Source: Rouxiella sp. WC2420 (lineage in GTDB: Bacteria; Pseudomonadota; Gammaproteobacteria; Enterobacterales; Enterobacteriaceae). From it: 64,000 nucleotides of DNA. The notes below the pieces were generated by a model. It was not told the origin of the DNA. It ran no database searches and worked only from the letters and a program-made list of their open reading frames with translations. Where the stretch lies: assembly GCF_041200025.1 (NCBI RefSeq), contig NZ_CP165628.1:1178001-1242000 (forward strand), given 5' to 3'. The position numbers and the translations under genes are program-made. Shown piece after piece: positions 9,860 through 18,298 of this stretch (its first letter is position 1; each line of letters opens with the position of its first letter).

Positions 9860-9884
9860 ATACTTGAGTAAATTACTAGGTTAA
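9860..9884. promoter_or_regulatory. Putative IscR type 1 site, distal copy
   Basis: About 20 of 25 positions agree with the type 1 IscR consensus: it begins ATACTTGAGTAAATTACT and runs directly into the second site. Two adjacent sites before iscR are the known arrangement in E. coli. Confidence 0.5.
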
Positions 9885-9909
9885 ATAGTTGACTAAATTA
9901 GTCGGGAAT
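9885..9909. promoter_or_regulatory. Putative IscR type 1 site, proximal copy
   Basis: Begins ATAGTTGACTAAATTAGTC. By eye 24 of 25 positions fit the type 1 consensus for [2Fe-2S]-IscR. The TTGACT inside it can serve as a -35 box, so the bound repressor would cover the promoter, as at the E. coli isc promoter. Confidence 0.75.
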
Positions 9910-9974
9910 GTCAGACTCATTTTCATGTTGTCCCCCCTATGAATTTTTGACTTCTACTAACAGGTAAACATGTT

Positions 9975-10469
9975 ATGAGACTGACATCTAAAGGTCGTTA
10001 TGCTGTTACAGCTATGTTGGACGTAGCACTGCATTCCCAGGAAGGCCCAGTGCCTTTAGCTGACATCTCTGAACGTCAGGGCATCTCTCTGTCTTATCTG
10101 GAGCAGCTATTCTCCCGTCTGCGTAAACATGAACTGGTTGCCAGCGTTCGTGGTCCGGGCGGCGGTTATCTGTTAGGTCGTGAAGCCACCGAAATTTCCG
10201 TGGGTGCGGTGATTACTGCCGTTGACGAATCTATCGATGCGACCCGTTGCCAAGGTAAAGAAGGCTGCCAGGGTGGCGAACGCTGCCTGACCCATACTTT
10301 ATGGCGTGATCTGAGCGAGCGCATTAGCGGCTTCTTGAATGACATTACTATCGGCGAACTGGTTAATAACCAAGACGTGCTGGAAGTTGCCGATCGCCAG
10401 AATAACGATCTTCGCCGTATGCCGAACGGTCGTCCACAAGAAACGATTAATGTGAATTTGCGCGCCTAG
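9975..10469 (+). CDS. iscR: Fe-S cluster-sensing regulator IscR
   Basis: A 164-residue Rrf2-family repressor. The N-terminal winged helix ([31 protein letters not shown]) is nearly identical to E. coli IscR. The [2Fe-2S] ligands Cys92, Cys98, Cys104 and His107 are all present. IscR normally represses the iscRSUA-hscBA-fdx operon when loaded with a cluster and activates suf when apo. Both the sensor and its operator survive here although most of its target operon is gone. Confidence 0.97.
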   Translation: MRLTSKGRYAVTAMLDVALHSQEGPVPLADISERQGISLSYLEQLFSRLRKHELVASVRGPGGGYLLGREATEISVGAVITAVDESIDATRCQGKEGCQGGERCLTHTLWRDLSERISGFLNDITIGELVNNQDVLEVADRQNNDLRRMPNGRPQETINVNLRA

Positions 10470-10771
10470 CAATAGGTTACGCATTTTCTTAGACGCCAAA
10501 CATTTTGCTCTGCAATTTGGGCGTAATAAAAACCGGGTTGGATAAGCGCAACGACAATGTGTCATTGCAGACTTGTCGCCCGGTTTTTGTTTTATGAACT
10601 TTCTCATTAGAAGGCCGTCTTAATAAGCATATTCTGCTTTCCGACCCGCGTTTGGCATGATTTCCCTTTTACCCAGCAGTAAAGCCGTTTTAAACTAACC
10701 CGACAATGAACTCGCCTCGATAATAAATAGTCACGTTCGTTTGCGGACGCGCAGTACGGAGCATTTTTGCC
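10470..10771. other. iscR-iscS spacer with terminator-like structure
   Basis: A 302-bp spacer without a gene. Besides the long hairpin listed separately I see a weak -10-like GATAAT at 10719-10724 with no good -35. In E. coli this spacer is much shorter and is the target region for the RyhB small RNA. Confidence 0.5.
10528..10588 (+). terminator. Long hairpin with T tract between iscR and iscS
   Basis: Outer stem AAAAACCGGG (10528-10537) pairs perfectly with CCCGGTTTTT (10579-10588). A second stem, CGACAA (10552-10557) with TTGTCG (10573-10578), lies immediately inside the 3' arm. The sequence after it is GTTTTATG. It resembles an intrinsic terminator or attenuator placed after iscR. It could also be a processing or RyhB-dependent protective structure. 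Confidence 0.6.
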
Positions 10772-11938
10772 ATGAAATTACCGATTTATCTGGATTATTC
10801 GGCCACTACGCCGGTTGACCCACGCGTAGCCGAAAAGATGATGCAGTGTTTAACGCTGGACGGTACTTTCGGTAACCCGGCCTCTCGTTCCCATCGCTAT
10901 GGCTGGCAGGCTGAAGAGGCGGTGGATGTAGCGCGAAATAATATTGCCGAGCTTATCAACGCTGATCCGCGCGAAATAGTTTTCACCTCTGGCGCAACCG
11001 AATCGGACAATTTGGCAATCAAGGGTGCCGCGCTGGCCAATCAGCATAAAGGCCGCCACATCATTACTCTCACCACCGAACATAAAGCGGTGCTGGACAC
11101 CTGCGAGCAGCTCGAGCGTGAAGGTTTCGACGTCACCTATCTCAATCCGCAGGCCAATGGGCTGCTGAGTCTGCAACAGCTGGAACAGACGTTGCGCGAT
11201 GACACAATTTTAGTGTCAGTGATGCACGTCAACAATGAAATTGGCGTGATTCAAGATATCGCCGCCATCGGTGAAATCTGCCGTAGCCGCGAGATCCTGT
11301 TCCACGTCGATGCGACGCAAAGCGTAGGTAAGATCCCGGTCGATCTCGGCGAGCTTAAGGTCGATTTGATGTCGTTTTCTGCGCACAAAATTTATGGCCC
11401 GAAGGGCATCGGCGCACTGTTTGTCAGCCGAAAACCCAAGGTTCGGATTGAAGCCCAGATCCACGGTGGTGGACACGAGCGCGGTATGCGTTCCGGAACT
11501 TTGCCGGTTCACCAGATTGTTGGCATGGGCGAAGCCTATCGCATTGCCAGGCTTGAGATGACTGAAGAAGCCGTTCGTCTGGCGACATTGCGCGATCGAC
11601 TTTGGGCTGGTGTTCGCCAGAACAAAGATGTCTTCCTTAATGGAGCAGAAGGTCATACCGCTCCCAATATTCTCAACGTCAGCTTTGCCAACGTTGACGG
11701 CGAATCGCTGATCATGACCCTTAAAGATCTTGCGGTATCGTCTGGTTCTGCCTGTACCTCCGCCAGCCTTGAGCCTTCTTACGTATTAAAGGCTCTGGGG
11801 CTTAACGATGAGCTGGCGCACAGTTCCATTCGTTTTTCGGTAGGGCGTTTTACTACTGAAGAAGAGATCGATTACAGTATTTCGCTGATCGGTAAATCAA
11901 TAAGCCGTCTGCGCGAATTTTCGAACGCTAATCATTGA
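10772..11938 (+). CDS. iscS: Cysteine desulfurase IscS, C-terminally shortened
   Basis: Aligns without gaps to E. coli IscS from residue 1 to about 384, then stops at 388 instead of 404. The PLP lysine (SFSAHKIYG, Lys206) and the mobile-loop cysteine ([10 protein letters not shown], Cys328) are intact, so desulfurase activity is expected. The missing end corresponds to the E. coli segment PLWEMYKQG onward, which contacts the scaffold IscU in the known IscS-IscU complex. Here RLREFS is followed by NANH and a stop. The genes that normally follow (iscU, iscA, hscB, hscA, fdx, iscX) are absent, and pepB starts 27 bp later. The enzyme may now mainly feed tRNA thiolation through TusA and ThiI. The ribosome-binding site GGAG is about 10 bp upstream. 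Confidence 0.96.
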   Translation: MKLPIYLDYSATTPVDPRVAEKMMQCLTLDGTFGNPASRSHRYGWQAEEAVDVARNNIAELINADPREIVFTSGATESDNLAIKGAALANQHKGRHIITLTTEHKAVLDTCEQLEREGFDVTYLNPQANGLLSLQQLEQTLRDDTILVSVMHVNNEIGVIQDIAAIGEICRSREILFHVDATQSVGKIPVDLGELKVDLMSFSAHKIYGPKGIGALFVSRKPKVRIEAQIHGGGHERGMRSGTLPVHQIVGMGEAYRIARLEMTEEAVRLATLRDRLWAGVRQNKDVFLNGAEGHTAPNILNVSFANVDGESLIMTLKDLAVSSGSACTSASLEPSYVLKALGLNDELAHSSIRFSVGRFTTEEEIDYSISLIGKSISRLREFSNANH

Positions 11939-11965
11939 AGATTAAGAATAATCAGGAGTGTTGTA

Positions 11966-13288
11966 ATGACGACCGAAGCTACGACTAATGATGTAATGCC
12001 CGTCCTGCTGTCTTCACAACCGGCCGACGCACGTTGGGGTGAAAAAGCCCTGCTGAGCACGGATTCCAACGGCATCACTATTCATTTTTCTGCTGAAGAC
12101 ACACTGTCTTCTATTTCACGTGCGGCGCGTCGTATCGACGGTCAGGGCGTAAAAAAAGTTAAACTGGCAGGTGAAGGCTGGGATCTTGAAAACAGCTGGG
12201 CGTTCTGGCAAGGCTTCCGTGGCCCGAAAGGCACTCGCAGCGTTGATTGGGCGGAGCTGTCCACTGCCGATACTAAAACCCTGCAACAGCGTCTGAAGAT
12301 TATTGACTGGGTTCGCGATATCATCAACAAACCGGCTGAAGATCTTAGCCCGGAAAAACTGGCTCGCAGCGCCGTAGATTTGCTGTGTGAGTTTGGTGAC
12401 TCCATCAGCTATCGTATCCGCAAGGGCGAAGAGCTGCGCGAGAAAGAGTACAACGGGCTTTACACCGTGGGTCGCGGCTCTGACCGTCCACCGGTTCTGC
12501 TGTCTCTGGATTACAACCCGACCGGTAACCCGGACGCGCCAGTGTTTGCCTGTCTGGTAGGCAAAGGTATTACTTTTGATACCGGCGGTTATAGCTTAAA
12601 GCCAAGTGCGTCAATGGATTCAATGAAAGCCGACATGGGTGGCGCCGCCACGCTGACAGGTGCGCTGGCACTGGCAGCAGCGGGTGGTTTGGACAAACGT
12701 GTCAAACTTTACCTGTGCTGTGCCGACAACATGGTTAGCGGTAATGCGCTGAAGCTGGGCGACATCATTCATTATCGCAACGGCAAAACCGTTGAAGTGA
12801 TGAACACTGACGCCGAAGGCCGTCTGGTTCTGGCCGATGGCCTAATCGACGCTGCAAAACATAATCCAGCTATCCTGATTGATGCCGCAACGCTGACCGG
12901 TGCTGCGAAAACTGCGCTGGGCAACGATTATCATGCGCTGTTCAGCTTTGATGATGCGCTGGCCGCGGAGCTTCTTGAAAGTGCTGCTGCTGAACATGAA
13001 CCGTTCTGGCGTCTGCCGCTGGCCGAGTTCCATCGCAAACAGTTGCCGTCGAACTTTGCCGAATTGAACAATATCGGTGGCCCTGCCTATGGCGCGGGTG
13101 CCAGCACTGCCGCGGCTTTCCTGTCGCACTTCGTTGAAAACTATAAGAAAGGCTGGCTGCACATCGACTGTTCTGCTACCTATCGCAAAAGCGCTGCCGA
13201 CCAATGGTCTGCGGGCGCTACCGGTGTTGGCGTGCGTACGGTTGCCAATTTGCTGTTAGCAAAAGCCAACACTGGCAAAACCCAATAA
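11966..13288 (+). CDS. pepB: Aminopeptidase B, M17 family
   Basis: A 440-residue leucyl-aminopeptidase-family enzyme, slightly longer than E. coli PepB (427). The M17 signature [14 protein letters not shown] carries two metal ligands and the catalytic Arg. [11 protein letters not shown] and [14 protein letters not shown] supply further metal-binding and active-site residues. It releases N-terminal residues from cytoplasmic peptides. In E. coli it is the distal gene beyond iscX. Here it follows iscS directly behind a CAGGAG, so it is probably cotranscribed with iscS and sseB. Confidence 0.96.
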   Translation: MTTEATTNDVMPVLLSSQPADARWGEKALLSTDSNGITIHFSAEDTLSSISRAARRIDGQGVKKVKLAGEGWDLENSWAFWQGFRGPKGTRSVDWAELSTADTKTLQQRLKIIDWVRDIINKPAEDLSPEKLARSAVDLLCEFGDSISYRIRKGEELREKEYNGLYTVGRGSDRPPVLLSLDYNPTGNPDAPVFACLVGKGITFDTGGYSLKPSASMDSMKADMGGAATLTGALALAAAGGLDKRVKLYLCCADNMVSGNALKLGDIIHYRNGKTVEVMNTDAEGRLVLADGLIDAAKHNPAILIDAATLTGAAKTALGNDYHALFSFDDALAAELLESAAAEHEPFWRLPLAEFHRKQLPSNFAELNNIGGPAYGAGASTAAAFLSHFVENYKKGWLHIDCSATYRKSAADQWSAGATGVGVRTVANLLLAKANTGKTQ

Positions 13289-13307
13289 GCCGAGGGATTG
13301 AGACAAG

Positions 13308-14156
13308 ATGAGCGTCCCGCACGATATTCCTGCCGCAACTGCTACGGATGAAAACGAGCTTGAGCGTTTGCTCAGGCTTTCTGTGACTCAGGCAGCCTAT
13401 CGCCCGGCCTTTTATCAGCTATTGCTTGATTCAACGGTGTGGGTGTTAGGCGATGCAGGCCAGCAGGACGGCGACCTGGCGTCTGAAATTAACGCGGGCA
13501 GCGAGCTAAACTTGCTGCATTGGGAAAAGCAGGATGGCAGCTCGATCATTCCTTTCTTCTCTTCTGTTGAAGTGCTTGAGCGCGCTGCGGCAGGTGAAAG
13601 TGAAGACGAACAGTCTTTTGTCGCCTTACCGGCAAAGATCTTGTTTGAGATGACTCAGGGCGAGGAGCTGTTTCTCAATCCAAAATCGGAGTACGGCAAA
13701 GAGCTTTACCCGAGTGAGATAACCATGCTGCTCAATACTGGCGGGTTGTCGGTGCCGACAGAGCTGGTCCTCGACGCCGAAAGCCAGCTGTTAATCGGTC
13801 AGCCGGAGGAATATCCGTCGGCAATAGTCGATGCGTTGACCACCCTGTTTAGCCAGAAAAAACCGGTTCGCCGGGCATTTTTGGCGCTGATACACGATAA
13901 AACTGTCGATCCAGAACCCAATCTGCTGATTGGGATCGAGGCTGATGGATCCGAGGCTGAAGTTGACGCCTTGATCCGCGAGGCCGGAAATGTAGCTAGC
14001 GAAACGTCACCTGACGATAAGCCGGTTGATTTCTGCGTGGTGAATGAGAAGGAGAGGGGGCTGAGCCATTATCTGGTTAGCCATACTCAGCCTTTCTATC
14101 AGCGTAAATGGGGCAGTTGGTTACGCAATATTATTCCTTCATCGGGCAAAGCCTGA
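13308..14156 (+). CDS. sseB: Enhanced serine sensitivity protein SseB
   Basis: 282 residues against 258 in E. coli, with matching segments RPAFYQLLLDSTVWVLG, LHWEKQDGSSIIPFF and PNLLIGIEADG, and the C-terminal PFYQRKWGSWLR. Two SseB domains can be recognised, N-terminal (about 20-150) and C-terminal (about 155-275). The biochemical role is unknown; overexpression in E. coli gives serine sensitivity. It lies 19 bp after pepB, so is likely in the same transcript. A strong terminator follows, and sseA, its usual neighbour, is missing. Confidence 0.93.
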   Translation: MSVPHDIPAATATDENELERLLRLSVTQAAYRPAFYQLLLDSTVWVLGDAGQQDGDLASEINAGSELNLLHWEKQDGSSIIPFFSSVEVLERAAAGESEDEQSFVALPAKILFEMTQGEELFLNPKSEYGKELYPSEITMLLNTGGLSVPTELVLDAESQLLIGQPEEYPSAIVDALTTLFSQKKPVRRAFLALIHDKTVDPEPNLLIGIEADGSEAEVDALIREAGNVASETSPDDKPVDFCVVNEKERGLSHYLVSHTQPFYQRKWGSWLRNIIPSSGKA

Positions 14157-14205
14157 GTGAGTTTGGCGTCGGAATAATCGCCAGTACATTTCACTGAATA
14201 AAGTT

Positions 14206-14231
14206 AAGGCCGCAGATTGCGGCCTTTTTAC
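14206..14231 (+). terminator. Terminator after sseB
   Basis: Perfect 9-bp stem AAGGCCGCA/TGCGGCCTT with a 3-base loop, followed by TTT. The gene on the other strand ends 12 bp beyond, so it may act in both directions. Confidence 0.88.
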
Positions 14232-14242
14232 TGGCTGAAGAT

Positions 14243-15421
14243 TTACCATCCGTGGATTATTGGCCACAGCGCGTCAATCTTTTCACTGCTATCTCTGACG
14301 ACCGCAAATTCCTCGTGTTGGCTCACTGTCGCACAGGCGTGATTGGGTAAAATTCTCACCCGACTGCCGTAGGGTAACTCTGGAAGCGATTGTTGGCTGC
14401 CAGGTCGTAAAGACAGAATCCCGTGTTCCTGATTCACCCCGGTCATAATTAAATCTCCCAGCGGCTTACCGGACATATCGCAGACGATGCCATAGCCTTG
14501 ATCGACATCCTGCGATGCCGTGCCTCGGTCGCGAGACATTGCCATCCAGCCAGCATCCACCATGATCCAACCTTTTTGGCGCTGATGACCAATCACCGTA
14601 GCAACCACTGACAGGGCAATGTCTGAGGTCTGACAAACGCCCGCACCGGTCATGACTAGATCAAACAGGGTATAAACTCCCGCACGAACTTCAGTAACAC
14701 CGGTTAAATTCTGACTGAAATGGGCAGTTGGCGTCGAGCCTACGCTGACAACCGGGCTCGGTAATCCCGCTTCGCGCAGTGTTTCGGCACAGGCCACGGC
14801 GGCAGAGCGTTCTCTTTCCGCCATGGCCTGATGCTCCTGCAAACTCTTGCAGTGATAAGACTCACCGGCATGAGTGATAATGCCACGCAGTTCCGCCCCC
14901 TGGTTATGCAGTATTTTACCTATCTCGATAAGTAGAGCATCCCCTGGCACCACGCCGCTGCGATGGCCGTCGCTGTCAATTTCAATCAGCGCTGGAATTT
15001 TGACCGCGGACTGTCGGGAATAGTCTGCTACGACCTGCGCCTGCTCAATGCTGTCTAAAATCACGCTGATATCCGTGCCTGCTTTTAGCAAAGCGACGAC
15101 GCGAGCCAGCTTTTGCGGTGCAATACCCACGGCGTAAATCAGATTTTTGCAGCCTGCCGCTGAAAAGACTTCAGCTTCTTTTAACGTAGAAACTGTCGCC
15201 GGGCCATTACCGCCAGTGAGGATAAGCCTGGCTGCCTCAACTGATTTAACCGTTTTGAGATGCGGTCGCAAAGGGATGCCAAAACTGTCGGTGTGTTTGC
15301 GCAGTCGAGCAACATTACGTTCAAGCTGGTCGCGGTTTAGCAGCAGGAAAGGCGTTTCTCTGTCGTGAATGCTCTCCCCTTGAAATGGGGCAGTATCTTG
15401 AATATTGAGTTTGTCAGTCAT
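14243..15421 (-). CDS. D-threonine aldolase / D-serine dehydratase-family enzyme (hydroxyaspartate aldolase or dehydratase candidate)
   Basis: A 392-residue fold-type III PLP enzyme. An alanine-racemase-type N-terminal barrel carries the PLP lysine in RPHLKTVKS (Lys56), and the C-terminal domain has the metal pair His361/Cys363 in PNHACATV. The family includes D-threonine aldolase, the beta-hydroxyaspartate aldolase BhcC of Paracoccus (hydroxyaspartate to glycine and glyoxylate), eukaryotic-type D-serine dehydratase, and D-threo-3-hydroxyaspartate dehydratase of Delftia. The operon partners, a hydroxyaspartate-dehydratase-like and an ornithine-cyclodeaminase-like enzyme, make a hydroxyaspartate substrate the best guess. 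Aldolase and dehydratase activities cannot be told apart here. It is the last gene of a four-gene operon, 18 bp after the preceding one. Confidence 0.8.
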   Translation of the reverse strand: MTDKLNIQDTAPFQGESIHDRETPFLLLNRDQLERNVARLRKHTDSFGIPLRPHLKTVKSVEAARLILTGGNGPATVSTLKEAEVFSAAGCKNLIYAVGIAPQKLARVVALLKAGTDISVILDSIEQAQVVADYSRQSAVKIPALIEIDSDGHRSGVVPGDALLIEIGKILHNQGAELRGIITHAGESYHCKSLQEHQAMAERERSAAVACAETLREAGLPSPVVSVGSTPTAHFSQNLTGVTEVRAGVYTLFDLVMTGAGVCQTSDIALSVVATVIGHQRQKGWIMVDAGWMAMSRDRGTASQDVDQGYGIVCDMSGKPLGDLIMTGVNQEHGILSLRPGSQQSLPELPYGSRVRILPNHACATVSQHEEFAVVRDSSEKIDALWPIIHGW

Positions 15422-15439
15422 ATCGGTAGCCTGGAAAAA

Positions 15440-16384
15440 TTAAAAAGAATCCAACGCGTTAACAATCGCGGCGGCAATAAAGAGATCTTGCAGCGCGATG
15501 CCCGAGCTGTCAAAAACAGTGATTTCATCTCGATTGCTGCGACCCGGTGTTTTGCCAAGGATCACGTCACCCATGGCATTAACCGGGGTATCTTTAGCGG
15601 CAAACTGCGTGGCCAGATGTTGAAACTCGCCAATCGTTCGCGACTGTTCCGGCAGGTCGGCAAAAAGCCGTGCCTGATTAAATAGTTCTGCGGGCAGCTC
15701 TTGCTTACCCTGCGCATCTGACCCCATGCTTGCAACGTGCGTGCCGGGTTTCACCCATTCAGCCTGAAATAAAGGAGAGCGTGATCCGGTGGCGGTGACA
15801 ATAATATCAGCGGCTTTACAGGCCGTTTCCGCATCACTGAGTCTCGCATCAATGCCTTTATTCAGCAGATGCTGGCGTAAACTTTCGGCTCTGGTCTGGT
15901 CCCGATTGACGATATAAACGTGGGCAATCGGCAGAATTTCAAGCAGCGCGTCGACCTCATAAAATGCCTGATGACCGGCCCCAAAGATTGCCAGCCGTGT
16001 AGCATCGGGTCTGGCTAGATATTTTGCCGCTACCGCATCGGCAGCTGCGGTGCGGTAGGCGTTAACCTTGCCACCCTCGAGAACGGTTTCTAGTTCGCCG
16101 GTTTCATCGTTGAGCAACATGATGTACGAGTTATGATTCGGCAGACCTTTGGCGCTGTTGTTTGGCCAATAAGTGCCTATTTTTAAACCGGTTAAAGGGG
16201 TTGTCACAGACTGCGTTGCTGACTTGACGGTAAAACGCGAGCTGGTCTCTGACCCGTGGCCGATCAGTACGGGAAACAGCGTGCTTTGTGCTGAAGCGAC
16301 GGCAATAAACGCAGCTTCAACTGCCTCGAAAGCCAACGGGTGAGAGACCACGGTTAAACACTCTGCTGCTGAAATAAATCGCAT
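15440..16384 (-). CDS. Ornithine cyclodeaminase/mu-crystallin family dehydrogenase (iminosuccinate reductase-like, BhcD candidate)
   Basis: 314 residues, the normal length for the family. Features include Lys68 in LTGLKIGTYWP, Arg111 in NAYRTAAADAVAAKYLA, the NAD(P)-binding glycine motif IFGAGHQA (about 134-140), and VNRDQTRAESLR following beta strand two. Members include ornithine cyclodeaminase, alanine dehydrogenase, ketimine reductases, DauB, and BhcD, which reduces iminosuccinate to aspartate. The dehydratase encoded 4 bp upstream would produce iminosuccinate from hydroxyaspartate, so a BhcD role is the best-supported inference. Ketimine or dehydroamino-acid reduction in another pathway is possible. 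Confidence 0.8.
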   Translation of the reverse strand: MRFISAAECLTVVSHPLAFEAVEAAFIAVASAQSTLFPVLIGHGSETSSRFTVKSATQSVTTPLTGLKIGTYWPNNSAKGLPNHNSYIMLLNDETGELETVLEGGKVNAYRTAAADAVAAKYLARPDATRLAIFGAGHQAFYEVDALLEILPIAHVYIVNRDQTRAESLRQHLLNKGIDARLSDAETACKAADIIVTATGSRSPLFQAEWVKPGTHVASMGSDAQGKQELPAELFNQARLFADLPEQSRTIGEFQHLATQFAAKDTPVNAMGDVILGKTPGRSNRDEITVFDSSGIALQDLFIAAAIVNALDSF

Positions 16385-16388
16385 AATG

Positions 16389-17369
16389 TTAATCCTTCTG
16401 GCTGGCGAATTTGGCCAGCAAGCGGCTGTAATTGTCTAAATCAACGTTCCCACCGCTGATAATGATACCGATTCGTTTACCGCGCAGCGAATCGGTATTG
16501 GCACGAACTGCCGCCAGCCCCAGGCAACCCGTTGGTTCCACAATCAGCTTCATACGAGAAGCGAAAAAGGCCATGCTTTCAACCAGCTGTTCGTCCGTGG
16601 CAGTATAAATATCGCTGACATCGCGTTGAATAATAGAGAAGTTTATCTGGCCGAGAGAAGGCGTTTGCGCGCCGTCGGCTATAGTTTTCGGAGTGCTTAT
16701 TTTAACGATGGAACCCGAGCGGAAAGACTGTTGCCCGTCATTACCGGCTTGCGGTTCAACGCCATAAATCTTGCAGGCGGGTGACAGGGCGCGAGTGGCG
16801 AGGGCACAGCCAGCCAGCAGACCGCCACCGCCCAACGGAACAAACATGGCATCAAGCTCGCCGACTTCTTCGATAAGCTCTTTTGCCGCAGTGCCTTGCC
16901 CGACAATCACCGGGGCGTAGTCGTACGCTGGGACAATCGTATAGCCGAATTTGTCGGCAAGTTCCCGAGTAATGTCTTCACGACTCTGATTATAGCGATC
17001 ATATTCAACCACCTTTGCGCCGTAGCCTTCGGTAGCCGCACGTTTGGCTTTTGGCGCATCCAGTGGCATGACAATGGTCGCTGGAATGCCGAGCAAGGAG
17101 GCGGCCAGCGCAATGCCTTGTGCGTGGTTACCAGAGGAAAAGGCGATCACACCTCTTTTACGCTGTGATTCGTCGAGCAGGGACAGGGCATTAAACGCGC
17201 CACGGAATTTGAAGGCTCCCATACGCTGCAAGTTTTCACACTTGAAAAAAACTTCAGCGCCCAGCTCTCGATTAAGAATACTTGACTGCATCACCGGCGT
17301 TTTATGGGCATAGCCTTCGATTCTTCCGGCGGCAGCCACAACATCATCATAAGTAGGCAGTGTGATCAT
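16389..17369 (-). CDS. Threo-3-hydroxyaspartate ammonia-lyase-like PLP enzyme (BhcB candidate)
   Basis: A 326-residue fold-type II PLP enzyme of the serine racemase/threonine dehydratase group without a regulatory ACT domain. The PLP lysine is Lys54 in MGAFKFRGA; SSGNHAQG binds substrate, GGGGLLAG binds the PLP phosphate, and SGGN is near the C-terminus. IADGAQTPSLG is a pattern I associate with hydroxyaspartate dehydratases rather than IlvA or TdcB. It would convert L-threo- or erythro-3-hydroxyaspartate to iminosuccinate, which hydrolyses to oxaloacetate and ammonia or is reduced by the neighbouring enzyme. It is the first enzyme gene after the regulator, 46 bp downstream. Confidence 0.85.
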   Translation of the reverse strand: MITLPTYDDVVAAAGRIEGYAHKTPVMQSSILNRELGAEVFFKCENLQRMGAFKFRGAFNALSLLDESQRKRGVIAFSSGNHAQGIALAASLLGIPATIVMPLDAPKAKRAATEGYGAKVVEYDRYNQSREDITRELADKFGYTIVPAYDYAPVIVGQGTAAKELIEEVGELDAMFVPLGGGGLLAGCALATRALSPACKIYGVEPQAGNDGQQSFRSGSIVKISTPKTIADGAQTPSLGQINFSIIQRDVSDIYTATDEQLVESMAFFASRMKLIVEPTGCLGLAAVRANTDSLRGKRIGIIISGGNVDLDNYSRLLAKFASQKD

Positions 17370-17415
17370 TGTTCCCTCTTTGCTTGCTGTTTAACGACAT
17401 TGAATGCCAGATATT

Positions 17416-18054
17416 TTAAGGTTTTACATCGTTGTAAAGCGTGGCCCGTGACACTCCAATATGTTCGGCAATAATGCTCATCGCCTTGCGTATCTCAAGA
17501 TAGCCGCCGTCTTTCAGTTCATTTAATAGTTGGCGGCGTTCTGAGGCTTTTAGCGCTTGAGGGATCCGGGAGCGGCTGGTGGCAAATTTATCGATTTGCT
17601 CACGGATTGCTTCAGCATTGGCCGGGTCCAGCGTCTCTCTGATTTCCACATTACCGGTCTGGCAAAACTGCGCCAGCATGCTTTGCATTTGGCTGAAAAG
17701 GTTGAGATCAATATTCAGACACAGCGCTGCAACATAACGCCCTTGTGCATCTTTAATGCCAACTGAGGTACTTTTTGCTCGTCTTCCATCGGCAAAGCGG
17801 TTGGCGTAATTAGCTATGACCTGTGGGTATTCAGGATCGGCAATCCGTGCCAGGCCCAGCTCAGTGGCTGGCGCGCCGACTTCACGACCCGAGAGATTAT
17901 TATGGATCGACAAAATAGCGTGCTTAGGGTCAAGCAAGTCGTGGACCACCACCTCACAAAAAGGGGCAAATGTCTCACCAATCCCCTGAGCGATTTGATC
18001 CAGCTGACTTAGCAGCGCCTGATTGGCGTGATGTTCGGAAGTCTGTTTTTTCAT
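17416..18054 (-). CDS. YheO/DauR-type transcriptional regulator of the hydroxyaspartate-like operon
   Basis: 212 residues from the chosen start. The N-terminal YheO-like PAS domain (about 15-120) includes FAPFCEVVVHDL, SIHNNLSGREVG and STSVGIKDAQGRYVAALCLNID. The C-terminal DauR-type helix-turn-helix (about 165-210) ends IAEHIGVSRATLYNDVKP. DauR represses the D-arginine genes dauBA in Pseudomonas, where DauB is also an ornithine-cyclodeaminase relative. The frame stays open for 51 further codons upstream, but the ATG at 18054 gives MKKQTSEHH, where family members begin, and the added residues look non-coding. It is the first gene of its operon, so is probably autoregulated through the inverted repeat just upstream. 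Confidence 0.85.
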   Translation of the reverse strand: MKKQTSEHHANQALLSQLDQIAQGIGETFAPFCEVVVHDLLDPKHAILSIHNNLSGREVGAPATELGLARIADPEYPQVIANYANRFADGRRAKSTSVGIKDAQGRYVAALCLNIDLNLFSQMQSMLAQFCQTGNVEIRETLDPANAEAIREQIDKFATSRSRIPQALKASERRQLLNELKDGGYLEIRKAMSIIAEHIGVSRATLYNDVKP

Positions 18055-18092
18055 AATTGACAATTTATCTATAATTTTACAAATCGTCAATT
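18055..18092. promoter_or_regulatory. Inverted repeat, probable operator of the YheO-type regulator
   Basis: AATTGACAATTT (18055-18066) and AAATCGTCAATT (18081-18092) are inverted repeats agreeing at 11 of 12 positions, separated by 14 bp. They directly abut the regulator start codon. On the minus strand, TTGACG followed 17 bp later by TAAATT could be the promoter, so a bound repressor would cover it. Confidence 0.55.
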
Positions 18093-18298
18093 TGTTTGTT
18101 TTATAGACCGCGAGTCTCGAGCAGAGGTTTGCGAGCTGTCTCGCAACGTGATGGCAAAAAATGTCTTCTGATGTATCTTTGCGTCTCGCGGTAACGCAAT
18201 TTTTCAAAATATGTGGTTGTATTTGATTGTTGTCTGGCGCATGTTTAGCCGCGTTTGGGCAGCGTGAAGAATTGATCGATCATCAGGGAGATAGCGCA

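Noticed and set aside
10700-10724. Promoter for iscS with -10 GATAAT
   Set aside because: No acceptable -35 at 16-18 bp; kept only as a remark in the spacer entry.
18227-18298. Upstream start for yfhM
   Set aside because: The lipoprotein signal and GGGAG favour 18299.
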